Notes under the pieces: generated by a model
Told to the model about the DNA's origin: nothing
The model's database searches: none
What the model saw: the letters and a program-made list of their open reading frames with translations, nothing else
Assembly: GCA_023146575.1 (NCBI GenBank)
Contig: JAGLBU010000022.1
Span: forward strand, 1 to 7,172
Reading direction: 5' to 3'
Source: Methylococcales bacterium
GTDB lineage: Bacteria; Pseudomonadota; Gammaproteobacteria; Methylococcales; Methylomonadaceae
DNA length: 7,172 nt
Program-made: the position numbers and the translations under genes
Part shown: positions 5,196-7,172 of the stretch, piece by piece
How positions within the stretch are numbered: position 1 is the stretch's first letter
How the letters are laid out: each line of letters begins with the position of its first letter

Positions 5196-7115
5196 TTAAC
5201 GGCGAATAATCATACTAGATTCTATCTTCACTTTTTGTTTAACCTTTCTTAAGTATTGTTTTGCTTCTTTTCTAGTGTTAAAAGCATTAGTTGATATTTG
5301 ATGCCATGAGCGTCCGCCACTTCTTATTTTAGCCACACTGGTCGTAAAGCCTGCTTTATTATAAGCCGTCATATTTCTGTTAGCGCGAGAAAGGTTTTTA
5401 TACGACCCTAAAATGACTACCCAGCCGTGTTTGGTTGAAGCTGATGCTTCTGGCGCATCATCCTTTTTTTCAGTTTCAGCCGCTTTTTCAGTAGAATCTA
5501 GCGTTGGTGCTGTTTTTTCAGCCGAAGCATCCGATGTTTCAGTTTTATCGTCATTTTTTCCTGCCTCAGAGGTTTTTTCCGTATCGGTTGGTGCTATTTT
5601 TTCAGCCGTAGTTGCTGAAGCATCCGATGTTTCAGTTTTATCGTCATTTTTTCCTGACTCAGAGGTTTTTTCCGCGGTTGGTGCTGTTTTTTCAGCCGTA
5701 GTTACTGAAGCATCCGATATTTCAGTTTTATCGTCATTTTTTCCTGCCTCAGAGGTTTTTTCCATATCGGTTGGTGTGGGTACAGGTTTTTCATCTACCG
5801 CCGTTGTTGCTAAATTTTCTTGTTTCAATAAGGTATCACTTAAAGAAGCTGGGGGTTCAGTAGAAGATTCCGCTGTTTTTGAGGCCTCTGTCTCAGCTAT
5901 TTTTAAAGCACTGCTTTCTGTGTCTTTATTAGCCGCTGAAGAACCTATAACCCCTGATGCTTGCTTTAGCAAGGTGTCACTAAGAGATACGCTTTCAGAA
6001 TCAGTCGTCGTCTCGGCAGAATTCTCAGTTTTCGTTTCTTTTTTATCTGCCGAAGCATCTTCTGAAGGCGTTTCTGGTACTAAACTCGTTGCCACAGCAG
6101 AAGGTGTTGACTCAATTTTTTTTAATGGATCAGTCGATGTTTCGGTTTTTGCTTCACTGGTATTAGCAGTTGATACGTCAACGGTTGGCGGTATCGTGGC
6201 TAAAACGGGGACAACTTCTGTCTCTTTAGTCGTTGAAGCATCAGTCGTTGGTGTTTTTTCCTCAGCCGACGTATCTGTTGATAGGGTTACTGAGCTATCA
6301 GTTGTTAAAGCAGGAGGCGCTGTTGATGCGCTAAAAGGGTCAGCCACAATTTCTTTTTTATCATCAGAAGTCTCTGTTGCCGTAGTATCCGTTGCTGGTG
6401 TGTTATTAACGGTCGTAGAAGTAGCGCTAGAATCGCTAACTATAGGGGTGATGACTTCTTCTTTTACATCGGAGGCGCTTATTTTATTTGTGTTAGCTGA
6501 AGGTACAACCGCTATCTCTGTAGAAGCTGGAATGCCAGAACCTGTAAAGGTTAAAGGATCTTCTGGGGTATTTTTTTTCGCTTCAATATCGTCAGCCGCA
6601 GAACTGTCGGTTGATGTTTGAGTATTTTGTTTATCGACAAGATTATCGACTTTTAGCTTCAAGTCATCTATTTGACTATCAATAGTCTCGCCACTTTCGG
6701 TATGGTTGTGGTTTTTTAAAGTTTCAATAGAGCGTACTAATTTATCAACACTTTCTTGTGCATCACTTAAAAAATAAATGCTACCTAACGCCAAAATTAG
6801 CGCAATACCTGCAAGCATTAAAGCGATATAACTGGTTAATGATGTGCCTCGAGCTTGCTTTTCTTTTTTAAATTGACGGGCTAACTTATCAATATCAAGA
6901 AAGGCATCATCTAACTGTAGCCGTATTGATTTTTGGGTATGTTTTAATTGCTTGATCTCCTCAACATTAGAAGTTTCAGTGATAGCTTCTTCCTCTTCAA
7001 TTAATTCATACACTAAATCCTCCTCATCACCTAAAAGCGAGTCTGGTGTTTGGTCTAGTTTATGAAGACTGTCTAATTTTGCCGCCGTATTGTTTTTTTT
7101 GGAATTTCCCATCAT
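5196..7115 (-). CDS. Membrane-anchored SPOR domain protein with long repeat-rich linker
   Basis: A 639-aa bitopic protein. Residues 1-90 are a cytoplasmic, acidic and partly coiled-coil region, with basic residues (KKEKQARG, 83-90) just before a membrane helix at about 94-116; by the positive-inside rule the C-terminus is periplasmic. A second possible coiled coil spans about 118-165. Residues about 166-560 are a Ser/Thr/Ala/Glu/Lys linker with three near-identical 19-residue repeats (452-470, 482-500, 513-531) and two copies of LSDTLLKQ (378-385 and 425-432). Residues about 562-639 form a SPOR domain, recognised by Trp-Val-Val-Ile-Leu-Gly-Ser-Tyr at its start, KAGFTTSVAKIRSGGRSWHQ (587-606) and a helix with Lys-Glu-Ala-Lys-Gln-Tyr-Leu. 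SPOR domains bind peptidoglycan strands lacking stem peptides, often at division sites. The start is a tandem ATG-ATG (7115 or 7112) preceded by GAGA. It is the first gene of the cluster. Domain calls are strong; the cellular role is inferred. Confidence 0.9.
   Translation of the reverse strand: MMGNSKKNNTAAKLDSLHKLDQTPDSLLGDEEDLVYELIEEEEAITETSNVEEIKQLKHTQKSIRLQLDDAFLDIDKLARQFKKEKQARGTSLTSYIALMLAGIALILALGSIYFLSDAQESVDKLVRSIETLKNHNHTESGETIDSQIDDLKLKVDNLVDKQNTQTSTDSSAADDIEAKKNTPEDPLTFTGSGIPASTEIAVVPSANTNKISASDVKEEVITPIVSDSSATSTTVNNTPATDTTATETSDDKKEIVADPFSASTAPPALTTDSSVTLSTDTSAEEKTPTTDASTTKETEVVPVLATIPPTVDVSTANTSEAKTETSTDPLKKIESTPSAVATSLVPETPSEDASADKKETKTENSAETTTDSESVSLSDTLLKQASGVIGSSAANKDTESSALKIAETEASKTAESSTEPPASLSDTLLKQENLATTAVDEKPVPTPTDMEKTSEAGKNDDKTEISDASVTTAEKTAPTAEKTSESGKNDDKTETSDASATTAEKIAPTDTEKTSEAGKNDDKTETSDASAEKTAPTLDSTEKAAETEKKDDAPEASASTKHGWVVILGSYKNLSRANRNMTAYNKAGFTTSVAKIRSGGRSWHQISTNAFNTRKEAKQYLRKVKQKVKIESSMIIRR
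5523..5762 (-). repeat. Three in-frame 57-nt repeats in the SPOR protein linker
   Basis: Nearly identical 57-nt units lie at 5523-5579, 5616-5672 and 5706-5762, with periods of 93 and 90 nt. Each encodes 19 residues of the pattern Glu-Lys-Thr-Ser-Glu-(Ala/Ser)-Gly-Lys-Asn-Asp-Asp-Lys-Thr-Glu-(Thr/Ile)-Ser-Asp-Ala-Ser. Very few base differences separate them, which points to recent duplication by slippage or recombination, and copy number may vary between strains. Confidence 0.9.
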
Positions 7116-7172
7116 TATTCTCGAAATCTAATAACCCACTAAGTATTTTTAAACCCTACCTTTCATCTAAAT

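Noticed and set aside
5187..5252. Plus-strand 21-codon frame with a good GAGGAG site 4-5 nt before its ATG
   Set aside because: It lies opposite the end of the SPOR gene, is very short, and the product has no recognisable feature; the site is probably a chance match.
5413..6621. Long plus-strand open frame of 402 codons opposite the SPOR gene
   Set aside because: It is antisense to the Ser/Thr/Ala/Glu-rich linker; the low-complexity codons leave the opposite frame free of stops and give a Val/Ser/Phe-rich product with no domain. The minus-strand frame has a membrane helix and a SPOR domain.
1..7172. CRISPR array, tRNA/rRNA genes, insertion sequences or prophage genes
   Set aside because: No regularly spaced repeats with unique spacers, no tRNA cloverleaf, and no transposase, integrase or terminal inverted repeats were seen; the only repeats are coding repeats in the SPOR linker.

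Overview
The window suggests a low-GC gammaproteobacterium. The grounds are AT-rich codon use, a FimV-type C-terminal domain, a SPOR protein, and a partial gene whose N-terminus starts MCWSGEAS. The exact genus cannot be read from the sequence; Methylococcales or Thiotrichales-like lineages are plausible guesses only. Every supported gene lies on the minus strand, so transcription runs from right (about 7115) to left.

Layout in transcription order: (1) a 639-aa inner-membrane protein with a cytoplasmic N-terminus, one membrane helix, a long Ser/Thr/Glu-rich periplasmic linker with internal repeats, and a C-terminal SPOR domain; (2) a 235-aa soluble helical protein resembling the cytoplasmic C-terminal part of FimV; (3) a 421-aa protein with a receiver-like N-terminus, a C-terminal helical/winged-helix-like region and a basic tail; (4) a 180-aa small GTPase of the COG2229 / CvnD / MglA-like type; (5) a 215-aa protein that reads as a helix-turn-helix-like segment plus a divergent Roadblock/LC7-like domain; then, after a 116-bp gap, (6) a 120-aa canonical Roadblock/LC7 protein; (7) a 158-aa stand-alone Aer-type PAS protein; (8) a 251-aa PhnD-like solute-binding domain without a signal peptide. 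The left edge holds the first 32 codons of an unrelated membrane-protein gene, preceded by a near-perfect inverted repeat.

Genes 2-3 and 4-5 overlap by exactly 8 nt, and most other spacings are about 20 nt, so the eight genes probably form one operon, or two with a break before the 120-aa Roadblock gene. The GTPase plus Roadblock pair is the core of MglA/MglB polarity switches and of actinobacterial conservons (CvnB/CvnD). Here it sits with two likely cytoplasmic sensors (PAS and PhnD-like), a receiver-like adaptor, and a SPOR/FimV-like pair that could connect cytoplasm and cell wall. My inference is a signal-responsive small-GTPase module acting at the cell envelope or pole, perhaps on type IV pili or surface behaviour. 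The domain calls are much firmer than this functional proposal.
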